A stretch of 64,000 bases of DNA from Sulfobacillus thermosulfidooxidans (GCF_001280565.1 NZ_LGRO01000001.1:682001-746000), one strand, 5' to 3'; positions 33,103-43,104 are shown, counted from the stretch's first letter. Notes: generated by a model from the sequence alone, not told the origin. Program-made: numbers and translations.

Positions 33103-33634
33103 ATTTGCCTCCGAAAAAAGCCTGACCGCGTAGAGGCTTTGGTGAGTAGGCTAGGCCGCATCAAACTCCTTAAGGATCCATTTAATTTGACTACGTACTG
33201 TGCAGCACGGTGTCTATGGAAGAGTCCATCGATTCAACAAACTATCTCACACGCGTCATTGGTCCAGGAGACGCAAGAAACCAAATCATGGGAAGCGTTG
33301 CATGGTCTATTGTCATGTTATAATTTTTATGACATAGTCGTTACGAATGATCGGCTCAATCGATGAAGAGTACTAGACGTGGTTATTGGGTCTAATCCCA
33401 AAATTTTGGGAAGTTTTTTCACATGATAGAGTTTACGTAACGTGAGAAACGGCATTTTGAAGATGATTAGTCCATTACTATGATAATGGACTAATTTCTA
33501 TGAAGTAGCTGGAGTTTTATGAGCGGTTGAGGCGGGACAAATTATCGTGTGATATGAAAAGACTTGTCGTTCGCCTTTTACAACGCACAATTTTGGTACA
33601 GGATGAAAGGAGGAGCGGGATTCCAAGATGACAT
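33103..33634. other. Gene-free interval after the tRNA cluster
   Basis: About 530 bases. An open frame of about 74 codons from GTG 33142 to 33366 has no ribosome binding site and I do not call it. An 11-bp perfect inverted repeat lies at 33467-33494. The right end carries GAAAGGAGG (33605-33613), which may serve the next gene or a ten-codon frame at 33628. Confidence 0.5.
33467..33494. repeat. Perfect 11-bp inverted repeat
   Basis: TTAGTCCATTA and TAATGGACTAA flank a six-base loop and are followed by TTTC. It may be a weak bidirectional terminator or a protein-binding palindrome. Confidence 0.55.
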
Positions 33635-34291
33635 TTGATGAGTATGTCATCTTGTGTTGACCTTCAAAGCGAAGGGATTCCGCGAAATTTTGTGAATACA
33701 CAAAGCATGGGTTTTATCATCGGGGTCGCTGCACTGCTTACGGTGGGCGGGCTATTTATTCCGCAAACAACGTCACTGGGTCAAAATATTACAGAAGCCC
33801 ATGTCACGGGATGGCAAGGGGAATACGAAAGTGATATTCACGCGTTTAAACTTCGTGTGGAGGCAGGGACACCACAAACGACGGTCGTTATCAATATGAA
33901 ACCCTTGCCGATGAAAGACTTTTCGATTCATAAGGGAATGGATTGGTTTACGCCTGTGGACGCGATTGCGCCCATGCGGGCGGCCTTAGCGGTTGACCCT
34001 CATCTGGTCGATCAAGCCCTAGGAACTCGCAACAATGTGTTTACACCATTGACGCCCTTTCCCGGCAATCCGGTATCTTACAGCGCGGGAATGTTGAAAC
34101 AACTGGCAAAAGATCATATAAATCCGGATGAATTTGGAGGACCCAACATTCCTCCAGGCTCGGTTCCAATATCGCATTTGCCGGGCGGTGTGCTGCAGAT
34201 TGATACACTAGCCAATGCAAACACCTTAAAGCAGTGTGAGCCCGGAGAAATGCCCCCCGAGCTCACTCATCTCATCCATCAATATGGTTAA
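33635..34291 (+). CDS. Hypothetical membrane-anchored or secreted protein
   Basis: Up to 218 residues. A hydrophobic helix (MGFIIGVAALLTVGGLFI) near residue 25 is probably a signal anchor. The rest is a Pro-rich extracellular-type domain (MKDFSIHKGMDWFTPVD, then PFPGNPVSYSAGMLKQL) without a family I know. The start is uncertain: TTG 33635, ATG 33638 and ATG 33644 are far from the Shine-Dalgarno at 33605, and GTG 33692 would start right before the helix. It is convergent with the gene at 34296. Confidence 0.65.
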   Translation: MMSMSSCVDLQSEGIPRNFVNTQSMGFIIGVAALLTVGGLFIPQTTSLGQNITEAHVTGWQGEYESDIHAFKLRVEAGTPQTTVVINMKPLPMKDFSIHKGMDWFTPVDAIAPMRAALAVDPHLVDQALGTRNNVFTPLTPFPGNPVSYSAGMLKQLAKDHINPDEFGGPNIPPGSVPISHLPGGVLQIDTLANANTLKQCEPGEMPPELTHLIHQYG

Positions 34292-34295
34292 CGCC

Positions 34296-34679
34296 TTATG
34301 AGGTCTTCTTGGCCAGAGACGAACCCATTTCGGCAAGACCCATCGCGACAATCATAATCACTAAATGGGCAATTCCCAGCGCATTACTCTTTATGGAGAA
34401 AAAGAGACCAATAAACCCTCCGATGACAATGAGAATAGCGGCAGCCCACATGGCGCCGCTTCCGCGTTGTTTGGCCCGGCTCAAAGAAATAGCTAAAAAC
34501 CACATGACAATTGCCACAATAATCCCGGCAGCGATGTGGACGTCTAGCGTAGTTGCCGTAAACTGAAAAATGTTGAATAAACTGCCCAGACCAAGTAGAA
34601 AGGCAATGAGAAAGGCGATGCGCATAATCATCACATTGAGTTTTAAACTGGCCAGTTGAGACGAATTGTTGTTTGCCAT
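34296..34679 (-). CDS. Small membrane protein downstream of menA
   Basis: A 127-aa protein with four predicted membrane helices (residues about 18-38, 46-66, 76-96, 102-120) joined by short basic loops, for example SRAKQRGSG. The family is not recognised. AGGAGCAG lies just before the ATG. It begins 26 bases after menA on the same strand and is probably the last gene of the men operon, so a role near the quinone pool or respiratory chain is possible but unproven. Confidence 0.75.
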   Translation of the reverse strand: MANNNSSQLASLKLNVMIMRIAFLIAFLLGLGSLFNIFQFTATTLDVHIAAGIIVAIVMWFLAISLSRAKQRGSGAMWAAAILIVIGGFIGLFFSIKSNALGIAHLVIMIVAMGLAEMGSSLAKKTS

Positions 34680-34705
34680 TTATCTGCTCCTTTGTTTTCC
34701 TTTGT

Positions 34706-35572
34706 TCACCACAATATCCCAATGGTTAATAAAATGCCAATAAGCACATGAATGCGCCCTATTAATGGGACGGCTTTCGGTAAGACTTCCGGCTTGTGCA
34801 ATGCGGTGAGACTTTTTACCACGATAGGAAGAGCCAACCAGACTAAAAGCGCACTGATGGGCAATGAACCAAAGAAAACCATCACCGTAATCCATCCTAA
34901 GATGATGGCAATCATGATGTTGAGCGCGAAGTAACCTCCTTGTTGACCAAGAACAATGGGAAGGGTTCTTCGTCCATGATTCCGGTCCTTAGCATAATCA
35001 CGCAAATTGTTAGCGAGAAGAATAGTGGCGACGGAGATGCCCACGGGAATCGATAATAAAACGCCTTGACGGGTCATAATATCTGCAGCTGCATATTGCG
35101 TCGAGAGTACTTCAATCGGCCCCATAATAATCGTGACCAATACCTCTCCAAAAGGTGTCGACGAAATAGGATGGGATGTGCCTGTGTATAAAAATCCGGC
35201 AATGATTCCCATTAAACCCATCGCCAACAATATGGGACCTCTAAAGGCGACAAGAATAAGGCCAAGGATCAAGGCGATACCATAAATGATTAATGCTGAA
35301 TACCACACGGTTTCAGGGCGGACTTCTCCGGTGACGATAATTCCACCGATGCCAAGTGACTCGTGATCATCTAAGCCTCGTTTATAATCGAAATACTCAT
35401 TTAGCATATTGGCGCCAATTTGCATAATCAGCGCGATGAGAAAAATATCAAGCCATGCCCACAAAACAAAATGGTGAGATTTGAGAGCCAAAGCTCCCCC
35501 AACCAACAACGGAACAACCGTTGCCATCAGCGTCGGCGGGCGACTAACTTTGAGAAACTGCTGCCATGTCAT
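34706..35572 (-). CDS. menA: 1,4-Dihydroxy-2-naphthoate polyprenyltransferase
   Basis: A 288-aa UbiA-family membrane prenyltransferase that attaches the isoprenoid tail to dihydroxynaphthoate. The first Asp-rich motif is NMLNEYFDYKRGLDDHES, the second NLRDYAKDRNHGRRT. Nine or so hydrophobic helices and the opening WQQFLKVSRPPTL are typical. It is the last recognised enzyme of the menF-D-H-B-E-A run. Confidence 0.93.
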   Translation of the reverse strand: MTWQQFLKVSRPPTLMATVVPLLVGGALALKSHHFVLWAWLDIFLIALIMQIGANMLNEYFDYKRGLDDHESLGIGGIIVTGEVRPETVWYSALIIYGIALILGLILVAFRGPILLAMGLMGIIAGFLYTGTSHPISSTPFGEVLVTIIMGPIEVLSTQYAAADIMTRQGVLLSIPVGISVATILLANNLRDYAKDRNHGRRTLPIVLGQQGGYFALNIMIAIILGWITVMVFFGSLPISALLVWLALPIVVKSLTALHKPEVLPKAVPLIGRIHVLIGILLTIGILW

Positions 35573-35615
35573 GGCTAATACCCTCGCTTAATTCGATATT
35601 AATCGATATTAAATA

Positions 35616-37082
35616 TCATAATATTTCATGAAACGCCCCGCTTTGCCACATTTGACGGAGTTCTATGCGTCGTAATTTGCCGCTTGCGGTTCGTGGTAGC
35701 GTTTTAGCATGATAATATTTAACAGGCCGCTTGATAGACGATAATTGTGAATGAGCCCACGTTTTACATTCTGCTAACGTGATAGGGGCCGTTGTCACTA
35801 ACATGATCAGGGGGACCTGTCCCCATTCCGCGTCCTCCATGGCTAATACGCCCGCATCTAAGACTTTCGGGTGAGCTAGAAAAGCCCTTTCAATTTCGGT
35901 GGGCGAAATATTTTCTCCCCCGCGAATAATGAGATCTTTTTGTCGGTCTATGACGTGAATATATCCATTTTCATCGAGAAATCCAACATCACCGGTTTTC
36001 AGCCAATCTTGCCAAAATGTTCCCTTCGTTTGAGCCGGATCACGCCAATAGCCCTGAAACACCGTCGGACCTTTGACGACAATCTCCCCGGTTTGATGAG
36101 GCTCATGGGTTACGTGATTATCGAATAATATGGCCACGTCGGTTGGGTAAATGGCATGGCCTGCATTTTTGTGAATGCGCGATTCATGAACGAGTTGGGT
36201 GGCGATTTGAGAACTCGTTTCTGTTAATCCATACGTTTGCACAACCGGCAACTGGCGGGTCAGAGCCTCATCAATGAGGCTCGGAGCAGGTGGTGCCCCC
36301 CCGAGCAAGATTAATCGTAAACTAGGAGGGAAAGATTGGTTGACCGACAAGAGTCGGTAAAGCATAGTGGGAACTAAAGACATTAAGGATATTGGATAAC
36401 GACTCATCATTTCAAAGACCTCGTCGGTATCAAAACGAGGAAGCAGAACGATACCAGTTCCGGTGATTACACTGCGAAAAACGATGGACAGACCGCCTAT
36501 ATGATATAAAGGCATCACATGTAACCAGAGGTCCGAAGCTAAAGTGCCATTATGTATGGCACTAAAGCTGGCACTATAAAAAATGTTGCCATACGATAAT
36601 AAAGCGCCTTTGGGCTTCCCTGTGGTTCCAGATGTGTACATTAAACATTGCACTTGGTCCAGATTGATGGGAGAGGATTCGGCCAATGGTTCATCGTCTA
36701 GATGATCCCATAATTCTTCAGGCGTAATGGTGTGAGAAAATGATGGCGCCATCGCGGATGAGCCAATCACGATTTGCGGTTCGGCATCGTTCAACAATAT
36801 CTCTAGATCGGTCGGCATCAGACGGGGATTGAGCGGAACCAATACGGCATGCAGCCTTGTTAATGCGTGAATCACAGCCACAATGGGCATTGAGGACTCT
36901 GCCAAGATAGCTACTCGCGCGCCTTCGGCGAGACCTAAATGCGAGAGCCTGGTAGTCAATCGGCGAACAAGTTGATCCAATTGTACGAATGTCCAGTGCT
37001 CCTGACCATTGGTTAAGGCCAAACGGTCAGGAGTGAGCTGGGCGCGCATTGATAGCCAATCAGGAATGAGGTTCATTACCAT
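35616..37082 (-). CDS. menE: o-Succinylbenzoate-CoA ligase
   Basis: A 488-aa acyl-CoA synthetase of the ANL superfamily. The P-loop-like motif is MYTSGTTGKPKGA. VQTYGLTETSSQIA, LKTGDVGFLDENGY, and the C-terminal Lys motif LPRTASGKLRR are all present. It activates o-succinylbenzoate for ring closure by MenB. Three bases separate it from menB, and no clear ribosome binding site precedes the ATG, which suggests translational coupling. menC, which makes its substrate, is not in the window. Confidence 0.92.
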   Translation of the reverse strand: MVMNLIPDWLSMRAQLTPDRLALTNGQEHWTFVQLDQLVRRLTTRLSHLGLAEGARVAILAESSMPIVAVIHALTRLHAVLVPLNPRLMPTDLEILLNDAEPQIVIGSSAMAPSFSHTITPEELWDHLDDEPLAESSPINLDQVQCLMYTSGTTGKPKGALLSYGNIFYSASFSAIHNGTLASDLWLHVMPLYHIGGLSIVFRSVITGTGIVLLPRFDTDEVFEMMSRYPISLMSLVPTMLYRLLSVNQSFPPSLRLILLGGAPPAPSLIDEALTRQLPVVQTYGLTETSSQIATQLVHESRIHKNAGHAIYPTDVAILFDNHVTHEPHQTGEIVVKGPTVFQGYWRDPAQTKGTFWQDWLKTGDVGFLDENGYIHVIDRQKDLIIRGGENISPTEIERAFLAHPKVLDAGVLAMEDAEWGQVPLIMLVTTAPITLAECKTWAHSQLSSIKRPVKYYHAKTLPRTASGKLRRIELRQMWQSGAFHEIL

Positions 37083-37085
37083 GGG

Positions 37086-37904
37086 TTAGGGTAAACGCGG
37101 AAATTTAGAAAAATCGGGTTTCCGTTTTTCTAAAAACGCGTTTTTCCCTTCTTTAGCCTCCTCGGTCATATAGTAAAGCATGGTAGCATTACCCGCTAAT
37201 TCTTGTAAACCAGCTAATCCGTCTGTGTCGGCATTAAAGGCTGACTTGAGGAACCGGATAGCAATCGGGCTCTTTTCTAAGATTTCCTTGGCCCATTGTA
37301 CCGTTTCTTCTTCAACGCGTTCCAACGGGACGACCGTATTTACGAGCCCCATATCTAACGCCTCTTGTGCGGAATATTGCCGGCATAAGTACCAGATCTC
37401 GCGGGCCTTTTTGTGGCCAACAATCCGAGCCAGCAAAGTGGCCCCATAGCCTGCATCAAAACTCCCCACTTTGGGACCTGTTTGTCCAAAAACCGCATTA
37501 TCGGCTGCAATCGTTAAGTCGCAGACAATATGAAGAACATGTCCACCGCCTATAGCATAACCCTTAACCATCGCGATAACAGGTTTAGGCAAAGCCCGAA
37601 TTTGTTTTTGCAAATCGAGTACGTTAAGCCGGGCGACGCCTTCATCATCCACATATCCACCTTCACCGCGAATGCGCTGGTCTCCTCCTGAACAAAATGC
37701 CTTGTCCCCTTGCCCAGTAAGAATGGCCACACCGATGTTGGGGTCATCACGGACAATATTAAAGGCATCGGATAGTTGAAAAAGAGTCTGAGGACGAAAC
37801 GCATTACGAACTTCTGGACGGTTAATGGTAATTTTGGCTATGCCTTCATATTCTTCTAATAAGACATCGGAATACTCTTTTTTTAGGGTCCACTGAATTG
37901 ACAT
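37086..37904 (-). CDS. menB: 1,4-Dihydroxy-2-naphthoyl-CoA synthase
   Basis: A 272-aa crotonase-fold enzyme that closes the naphthoquinone ring. Diagnostic segments are [36 protein letters not shown] and the MenB loop [16 protein letters not shown]. The C-terminus [14 protein letters not shown] is typical. ATG 37904 has GAGG eight bases upstream. GTG 37913 overlapping the menH stop is less likely because the ribosome binding site would lie downstream of it. Confidence 0.96.
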   Translation of the reverse strand: MSIQWTLKKEYSDVLLEEYEGIAKITINRPEVRNAFRPQTLFQLSDAFNIVRDDPNIGVAILTGQGDKAFCSGGDQRIRGEGGYVDDEGVARLNVLDLQKQIRALPKPVIAMVKGYAIGGGHVLHIVCDLTIAADNAVFGQTGPKVGSFDAGYGATLLARIVGHKKAREIWYLCRQYSAQEALDMGLVNTVVPLERVEEETVQWAKEILEKSPIAIRFLKSAFNADTDGLAGLQELAGNATMLYYMTEEAKEGKNAFLEKRKPDFSKFPRLP

Positions 37905-37909
37905 ATTAA

Positions 37910-38755
37910 TCACCTCGATAAAGTTGTTAAGTAAAAATGTTTAATTGCCGACAAAAAAGATTCGGGTTGTTCTAAGTGAACGGTGTGCCCAGCATGGGCG
38001 ATATTCACCCATTGACTGTTTGGCATTGTATGATGAAGTTTTTGACCAATACTCTGGTATTTTTCATCCTTTTGGCCTGTCACAATGAGTGTGGGAGCTC
38101 GGTAATAGGGCAAAATCGGCCATAAGGATGCTTGATGGCCAGTCCCTGCGGCCCTTAGGCTTTGAGCCAACCCATAAGGATCCTGACCAAACCGAATTTC
38201 TTCTTGGTGGTCTAAGACCGCAATCGGTAATGTCTTTTGACTGGCAAATAAGGGAATGTGGCTCCAATAGGGTACAAACCAATCAAGGCCTCGGGTTTCA
38301 ATGTATGAAGCCAATTGCTCATCTTGTTGTTTGCGAAGGATCCGCTCAGAAAGATTATCAATGCCAGCTGTAGCACTTTCTACGACAAGAAAATCGACCA
38401 GGTTTGGAGCGTATAGTGGGAGATGTAAGGCAAGTCGTCCTCCCATTGAATAACCTAACACACCCGCCTTGGTAATTCCTAATCGCTCCAAAATCTTTTG
38501 GAGATCGCCCGCTGTTATGTGAAGAGACATATCATGAGGATCTGAGGAATAGAAACTTTGGCCATGGCCGGGCAAATCGGGCATGACAACCCTGAACATC
38601 TGTGTTAGATCGGGGAGCAGATCATCCCAGGATGCATGACTTCCGGTAAAACCATGTAATAATAAGAGGACAGGTAAGGCCGGATTTCCTGCCATAGAAA
38701 TATGGTAGACACGGTTATGATTTATCACTAGCGTTTGCGACGTTTGGTTTACCAT
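37910..38755 (-). CDS. menH: MenH-type alpha/beta hydrolase
   Basis: A 281-aa alpha/beta hydrolase, probably SHCHC synthase, which eliminates pyruvate from the MenD product. The oxyanion region is [15 protein letters not shown], the nucleophile elbow [10 protein letters not shown], and the triad His lies in [16 protein letters not shown]. The position between menD and menB supports the MenH role. Sequence alone could fit other hydrolases of this fold. Confidence 0.88.
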   Translation of the reverse strand: MVNQTSQTLVINHNRVYHISMAGNPALPVLLLLHGFTGSHASWDDLLPDLTQMFRVVMPDLPGHGQSFYSSDPHDMSLHITAGDLQKILERLGITKAGVLGYSMGGRLALHLPLYAPNLVDFLVVESATAGIDNLSERILRKQQDEQLASYIETRGLDWFVPYWSHIPLFASQKTLPIAVLDHQEEIRFGQDPYGLAQSLRAAGTGHQASLWPILPYYRAPTLIVTGQKDEKYQSIGQKLHHTMPNSQWVNIAHAGHTVHLEQPESFLSAIKHFYLTTLSR

Positions 38756-38837
38756 TTTTCTAACCTTCTTCGGGATCTTTTGCTTCTCTTGCCTTTTTGC
38801 CAGCGTTTCTTATCTGAAGTTATCTGGAATATGGCTC

Positions 38838-40535
38838 TTAATCTTTCCAGAATTCATAATGCATGACCACATTCTCTGGCCGACCAGCGGTTTGCCATTC
38901 TAAAATGCGCAAACCCTTAAGGGATACTAATTCCGAGAAGGTCCTTTGAAGTTGATCACGGGTCTTGGCAAGACGGTAGTGAGCTCCATATAAAAGTGCT
39001 GCATGCTCGAATGTTAGACCATGGGGAGTGCCAAATAAAGTTTCAAATTCCTCATGATTGAGACGGCTTTGAGGAAGGAAAGAAAAAATCCCGCCTCCAT
39101 CATTATTTATCACAATGATCAAGACGTCCAAATGATATTTTTTGGCTGCAAATAAGCCATTCATATCGTGATAAAATGCTAAATCTCCAGTTATCAAGAC
39201 GGCTTGTGATTTTATGGCTGCAATCCCCATAGTGGTGGATATAATGCCATCAATGCCATTGGCTCCCCGATTTGCCCAGAATTGTATGGATTCATCAGGA
39301 TTTTGGGTAAATGTATCAAGATCACGTACAGGCATACTATTACTGACAAAAACGTCTACCGGAGCCAGAGGAGTGAGCCACTGATTTAGATGATAGTACA
39401 GAAATGGCTCCGCACTTTCAGACAGGGTTCGCATTGTGTTTTCAATACGGGTCAACATCTCGTGATGTTTTTGCATCCAAAATGTGTACCAGCGTGAATC
39501 GGATGAGAGCGGTATCGATTCCAGTTGTCGATTAAGGGCCATAAGAACCTCGTTCAGATCGCCCTCAATAACTTGGCCGGGCTGTAATTGGGGTTCTCTG
39601 TAACTATTTTCGCCGTCCACAATAATTACGTGGCTGTTTTCGATATAGAGATTTAATGCCTTCGAGGTCATTGGTGCTCCTAATCGGATGACACAGTCAA
39701 TAATTGGTAAGTCGGTGCGATTTCGCAAAAAAGCATCATAAGTGCCGATGATGTGTGGATCTAGGCCCCGGATATTGGATAATGGATCAGCAAAAATTGG
39801 CCACTTTAGCTTTTCAGACAATCGCAAGATCTGTTCCAAAGCAGGACGCATCAATCCAGCTCCCACCAAAATAAGTCCTTGGCGATAAGATACCAGAGAC
39901 TGGACCACATCCTGAATGAAGACCGGATGAGGTGATCCAATACTGGGAATCACTCGCGGTGTCGGCATAATAGTGGATTGGCTAACGGTATTTTCAATCA
40001 GTAACGGTTCTCGAAACGGAAAGTTAAGATGAACGGGTCCGCGAGGCTGGGTTAAGGCATAATAGACAGCCCGTTCTGCCGTAATAGCTGCAAAACGGTC
40101 GAGGGCCGCGTCACCATTAGTAATGGGCATGTCTTGAAACCATTTCACATGGCTGCCATATAGGCGTACCTGGTCGATGGTTTGGCTAGCACCTGAATCA
40201 CGTAGTTCAGGAGGACGATCGGCGGTTAATATGATTAGGGGAATATGTGACCAATAGGCCTCAACAACCGCTGGCATAAAATTGGCGGCTGCTGTTCCTG
40301 ACGTGGACACTAGAACCACGGCTTTGCCACTGACTTTGGCCATGCCTAAAGCAAAAAAAGCCGCCGATCGTTCGTCCATTAAAACATAGGGAGTGATGTT
40401 CCCCTGTCGCTGAAGAGCCAAAGCTAGGGGTGTTGATCGAGAACCCGGGCAGATAACCGCGTCGGTAACTCCGCTAGCAAAAAGAGCATTGACAAAAGAC
40501 GATAAATATTGGGTCACGTCATGAATTTGAGACAT
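38838..40535 (-). CDS. menD: SEPHCHC synthase (MenD)
   Basis: A 565-aa thiamine-diphosphate enzyme that couples isochorismate with 2-oxoglutarate. The opening FASGVTDAVICPGSRSTPLAL contains, in its start, the residues binding isochorismate; DERSAAFFALGMAK holds the catalytic Glu region. The ThDP motif runs from GDLAFYHDMNG to NNDGGGIFSFLPQ. ATG 40535 overlaps the menF stop (TAATG) and has AGGGGTGA seven bases upstream. A longer frame to 40580 lacks support. Confidence 0.95.
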   Translation of the reverse strand: MSQIHDVTQYLSSFVNALFASGVTDAVICPGSRSTPLALALQRQGNITPYVLMDERSAAFFALGMAKVSGKAVVLVSTSGTAAANFMPAVVEAYWSHIPLIILTADRPPELRDSGASQTIDQVRLYGSHVKWFQDMPITNGDAALDRFAAITAERAVYYALTQPRGPVHLNFPFREPLLIENTVSQSTIMPTPRVIPSIGSPHPVFIQDVVQSLVSYRQGLILVGAGLMRPALEQILRLSEKLKWPIFADPLSNIRGLDPHIIGTYDAFLRNRTDLPIIDCVIRLGAPMTSKALNLYIENSHVIIVDGENSYREPQLQPGQVIEGDLNEVLMALNRQLESIPLSSDSRWYTFWMQKHHEMLTRIENTMRTLSESAEPFLYYHLNQWLTPLAPVDVFVSNSMPVRDLDTFTQNPDESIQFWANRGANGIDGIISTTMGIAAIKSQAVLITGDLAFYHDMNGLFAAKKYHLDVLIIVINNDGGGIFSFLPQSRLNHEEFETLFGTPHGLTFEHAALLYGAHYRLAKTRDQLQRTFSELVSLKGLRILEWQTAGRPENVVMHYEFWKD

Positions 40536-41893
40536 TAGTCGTTCACCCCTAAAGCGTTTAACATAGCTTGCAATTTCCATTCCGATTCAGCCAGTTCGCG
40601 TTCAGCAATCGAGTCTTGCATTATGCCACATCCCGCGTAACAATGCGCTGTGCGATCTCGAATTAAGGCGGAACGCAGAGCAACCCAAATGCTTCCATTT
40701 CCCTGCAAATCCATCAAGCCGACACCGCCGGCATACCAACCTCGGTTTAATCCTTCATATTTTTGCAGCCATTCGATAGCCGCTTCCCGTGGCTCACCGC
40801 CTACTGCTGGGGTAGGATGGAGAAGAGTCGCCAAGGATAATAGGCTGGCGTCTTCTCGCAATTGGCCCTCGATAGGGGTCCACAAATGGTGGACATTAGA
40901 CAGCGTGAGAACTTGTGGTCGTTTTGGCATTGTTAAATCAGCATACGGGCTCAGGGTATCGGTAATGCGTGTGACAACTGTTGCGTGTTCCCGCTGATCT
41001 TTCTCACTGGATAACAATAAAGCGATTTGAGCCCGATCATCTTCGGTTGTTTTACCGCGCGGTACCGTACCCGCCAACGCCATAGTGCGCAGATGATGAT
41101 TGTGCACAGCAATTAAACGTTCAGGAGTCGCCCCTAAAAACGTATGTCCTTGTGATTTTATGGCAAAAATTGTAGTGGAAGGGTTGTGATATTGTAATCG
41201 TTTTAGAATATTCCCCACATTGGGGGATGTGGCAAAAGTGGTGTCCACACGCCTAGCTAAAACTAATTTGGATAGATGGCCCGACTTTAAGGTCGTAATG
41301 GCATCCTCAACGCGTTTTATCCATTCTTGGGCTGAGGGATAAGACTGAGACCTGATTGGTTTAAGGGACTGCGTAGAAATTGGGTGCGTAACGCTGTCAA
41401 AAATTCTTGCATAATAATCAAGAATTTCGTTCAATGATTGATTGCGATCAATAAACAGCGTAAGCTGTGCAAAAACGCCATTTGCAGTTTTTTGGATAAA
41501 AAGAGCTGGCACTGTCCAATGAGAAAAGCTAAAGGCATCCCATAAGTCATCGTGAACCCGAGATGAACTAAAAGACCATCCTCCGGCTATGAGTGTGTTG
41601 GGCCGCAAGCCCATTTCGATGAGGCTCAATCTCTCACGATCAAATGACTGTAAAGCCGAAAGACTTGAAAAGTCCCATTGTTTGGCAATGCCGAGGCCCA
41701 GAAATTCGTCTCCATCATTGGTGCGGATATACCAACCATCCTTAACCGCATCCAAAGGAGTGGTTAGATCCGACCCAGGCCATTTGACATCGTATTGATA
41801 AAAACACGAAGGATAACCTGCATGACATTGTTCGTATCGTTCTGTCAGAACATGCTCAATATTTAATTCCGTACCAACTGAATGCGTGTTCAT
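40535..41893 (-). CDS. menF: Isochorismate synthase
   Basis: A 452-aa chorismate-utilising enzyme that converts chorismate to isochorismate, the entry to menaquinone synthesis. The C-terminal domain has LSKLVLARRVD with the catalytic Lys, FLGATPERLIA, ALAGTVPRGKT, LHPTPAVGGEPREAA, WYAGGVGLMDL and the end YAGCGIMQDS. ATG 41893 has no evident ribosome binding site. It is the first gene of the men operon and diverges from the phosphotransferase gene at 41976. Confidence 0.93.
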   Translation of the reverse strand: MNTHSVGTELNIEHVLTERYEQCHAGYPSCFYQYDVKWPGSDLTTPLDAVKDGWYIRTNDGDEFLGLGIAKQWDFSSLSALQSFDRERLSLIEMGLRPNTLIAGGWSFSSSRVHDDLWDAFSFSHWTVPALFIQKTANGVFAQLTLFIDRNQSLNEILDYYARIFDSVTHPISTQSLKPIRSQSYPSAQEWIKRVEDAITTLKSGHLSKLVLARRVDTTFATSPNVGNILKRLQYHNPSTTIFAIKSQGHTFLGATPERLIAVHNHHLRTMALAGTVPRGKTTEDDRAQIALLLSSEKDQREHATVVTRITDTLSPYADLTMPKRPQVLTLSNVHHLWTPIEGQLREDASLLSLATLLHPTPAVGGEPREAAIEWLQKYEGLNRGWYAGGVGLMDLQGNGSIWVALRSALIRDRTAHCYAGCGIMQDSIAERELAESEWKLQAMLNALGVND

Positions 41894-41975
41894 ATTGTCA
41901 TAATAGGACTGTATGGCCAAGAAATCAATGAATGCATATGATTCTGGAGAGAAAGATCTCGAGGGGGTTTTTGGC

Positions 41976-42815
41976 GTGGAGTCCAAAATATGGGGATTGC
42001 AAACGAAATTATTGGTGGAACAATATCTGACACAAATGTATCCACAAATCAGTGGTCAGATTACGTTATTCAGCGAAGGATGGGATTACAGAATTTACCT
42101 TACGTCCTCAGAGATGGTCATTAGAGTTCCCAAGAATCCGTGGTCCCAAACGCATTTACAGTATGAAATGGCAAAACTCCATACCCTATCACTTCCATTA
42201 GACATTCCTCATTACATCAAAACATCCGGGGCTTTAGGAGTTTATCCATTCATTTCAGGGAAGGATCTGCGGCGAACCAAACCCACGAATCAGGTAATTC
42301 AACAATTGGCACAGTTTTTGCGCACATTGCATCAGCATACATATCTGCCTCAAAAAATGGTTATCAATCATCATCGCCATCGATGGGCAAAGCGCTTTGA
42401 CCTTTTATACCGGGATACCCAAGAAAAAATTTATCCTTTGCTCAGTATTAAAGAACAGCGGCGCACTAGCCATTATTTTGAACAATTTCTTTATGATATC
42501 TCCCAACTTTCATGGCCGGTATCCCTGATTCATGGAGATCTGACCCCAGAACATATCATTGCGGAGAATGGATTAATCAAAGGCATTATCGATTTTGGTG
42601 ACATGACTGTGGGAGATCCTGCATACGATTTAGCAGGCATTCCTGCCCAGTGGGAAAAAGATGAATTGGCTGCTTATGCTCATCAAATCGATTCGGAAGG
42701 CCATAGATGGTTTTACCGACAAGTGAAGTTCTTACACACGATTTTACATGGTCTTGAGCATGGACACGTGCAAGACGTAGAACAAGCCATCGAAATGTTT
42801 CGGAAGAGTATTTGA
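41976..42815 (+). CDS. APH-family phosphotransferase
   Basis: A 279-aa aminoglycoside-phosphotransferase/choline-kinase-fold protein. The catalytic loop is LIHGDLTPEHII, the metal-binding motif IIDFGDMTVGDPAYDLAG, and the N-lobe has EMVIRVPKN with a possible nucleotide-binding Lys. The substrate is unknown: antibiotic, homoserine, methylthioribose or another small hydroxyl compound. GTG 41976 has GAGGGGG eight bases upstream. An ATG at 41913 would overlap the menF promoter. Confidence 0.83.
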   Translation: MESKIWGLQTKLLVEQYLTQMYPQISGQITLFSEGWDYRIYLTSSEMVIRVPKNPWSQTHLQYEMAKLHTLSLPLDIPHYIKTSGALGVYPFISGKDLRRTKPTNQVIQQLAQFLRTLHQHTYLPQKMVINHHRHRWAKRFDLLYRDTQEKIYPLLSIKEQRRTSHYFEQFLYDISQLSWPVSLIHGDLTPEHIIAENGLIKGIIDFGDMTVGDPAYDLAGIPAQWEKDELAAYAHQIDSEGHRWFYRQVKFLHTILHGLEHGHVQDVEQAIEMFRKSI

Positions 42816-42921
42816 TAATGTACTATGTTTTGAATTGACATCATAACAATGATAGAGAAATAACAGTGCAAGGTTGACGAATTTAGTCGAAAAAAATTAT
42901 GTAAAATTCGGCATTTAGCAC

Positions 42922-42949
42922 TTGTTATTTTTATCACGAATGGTATAGT
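42922..42949 (+). promoter_or_regulatory. Promoter of the ilv-leu operon
   Basis: TTGTTA (42922-42927), 16-base spacer, TATAGT (42944-42949) preceded by TGG (extended -10). The expected start is about 20 bases before the ykkC-class aptamer. Confidence 0.75.
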
Positions 42950-42971
42950 GCTTGTATAACATTTTTCGTCG

Positions 42972-43072
42972 GAGTGTACCTAGGGATCCGCCCATAGTAG
43001 TGGGAAGGACCAAGCGGTACAGGCTCCTTTTAGGAGCTACACCATGGGGATAAAAGACCCGTGGCAGGTTCG
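42972..43072 (+). promoter_or_regulatory. ykkC-class riboswitch, probably ppGpp-sensing (subtype 2a)
   Basis: The conserved ykkC blocks are present in order: CTAGGGATCCG, GGACCAAGCGG, a variable hairpin GGCTCC/GGAGCT, ACACC, then GGGGATAAAAGACCCG and GGCAGG. This RNA class contains guanidine, ppGpp, PRPP and other ligand subtypes. Known ppGpp versions precede branched-chain amino acid genes, often with a T-box, so that ligand is inferred from context. The AAAAGACCC segment is shared with the following terminator, which suggests an ON switch: ligand binding would hold it in the aptamer and allow read-through. Confidence 0.85.
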
Positions 43073-43102
43073 GCAGTAGTTGAACTTGCTCTGGGTCTTT
43101 TT
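43051..43102 (+). terminator. Terminator of the ykkC-class riboswitch
   Basis: AAAGACCC pairs with GGGTCTTT, enclosing GCAGGTTC/GAACTTGC, followed by T residues. The 5' arm overlaps the conserved 3' part of the aptamer. Confidence 0.9.
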
Positions 43103-43104
43103 GT

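Noticed and set aside
33142-33366. About 74-codon frame after the tRNA terminator, ending FYDIVVTNDRLNR, which faintly recalls nucleotide kinases
   Set aside because: No ribosome binding site, the similarity is too short, and the longer frame runs back through tRNA genes and the terminator.
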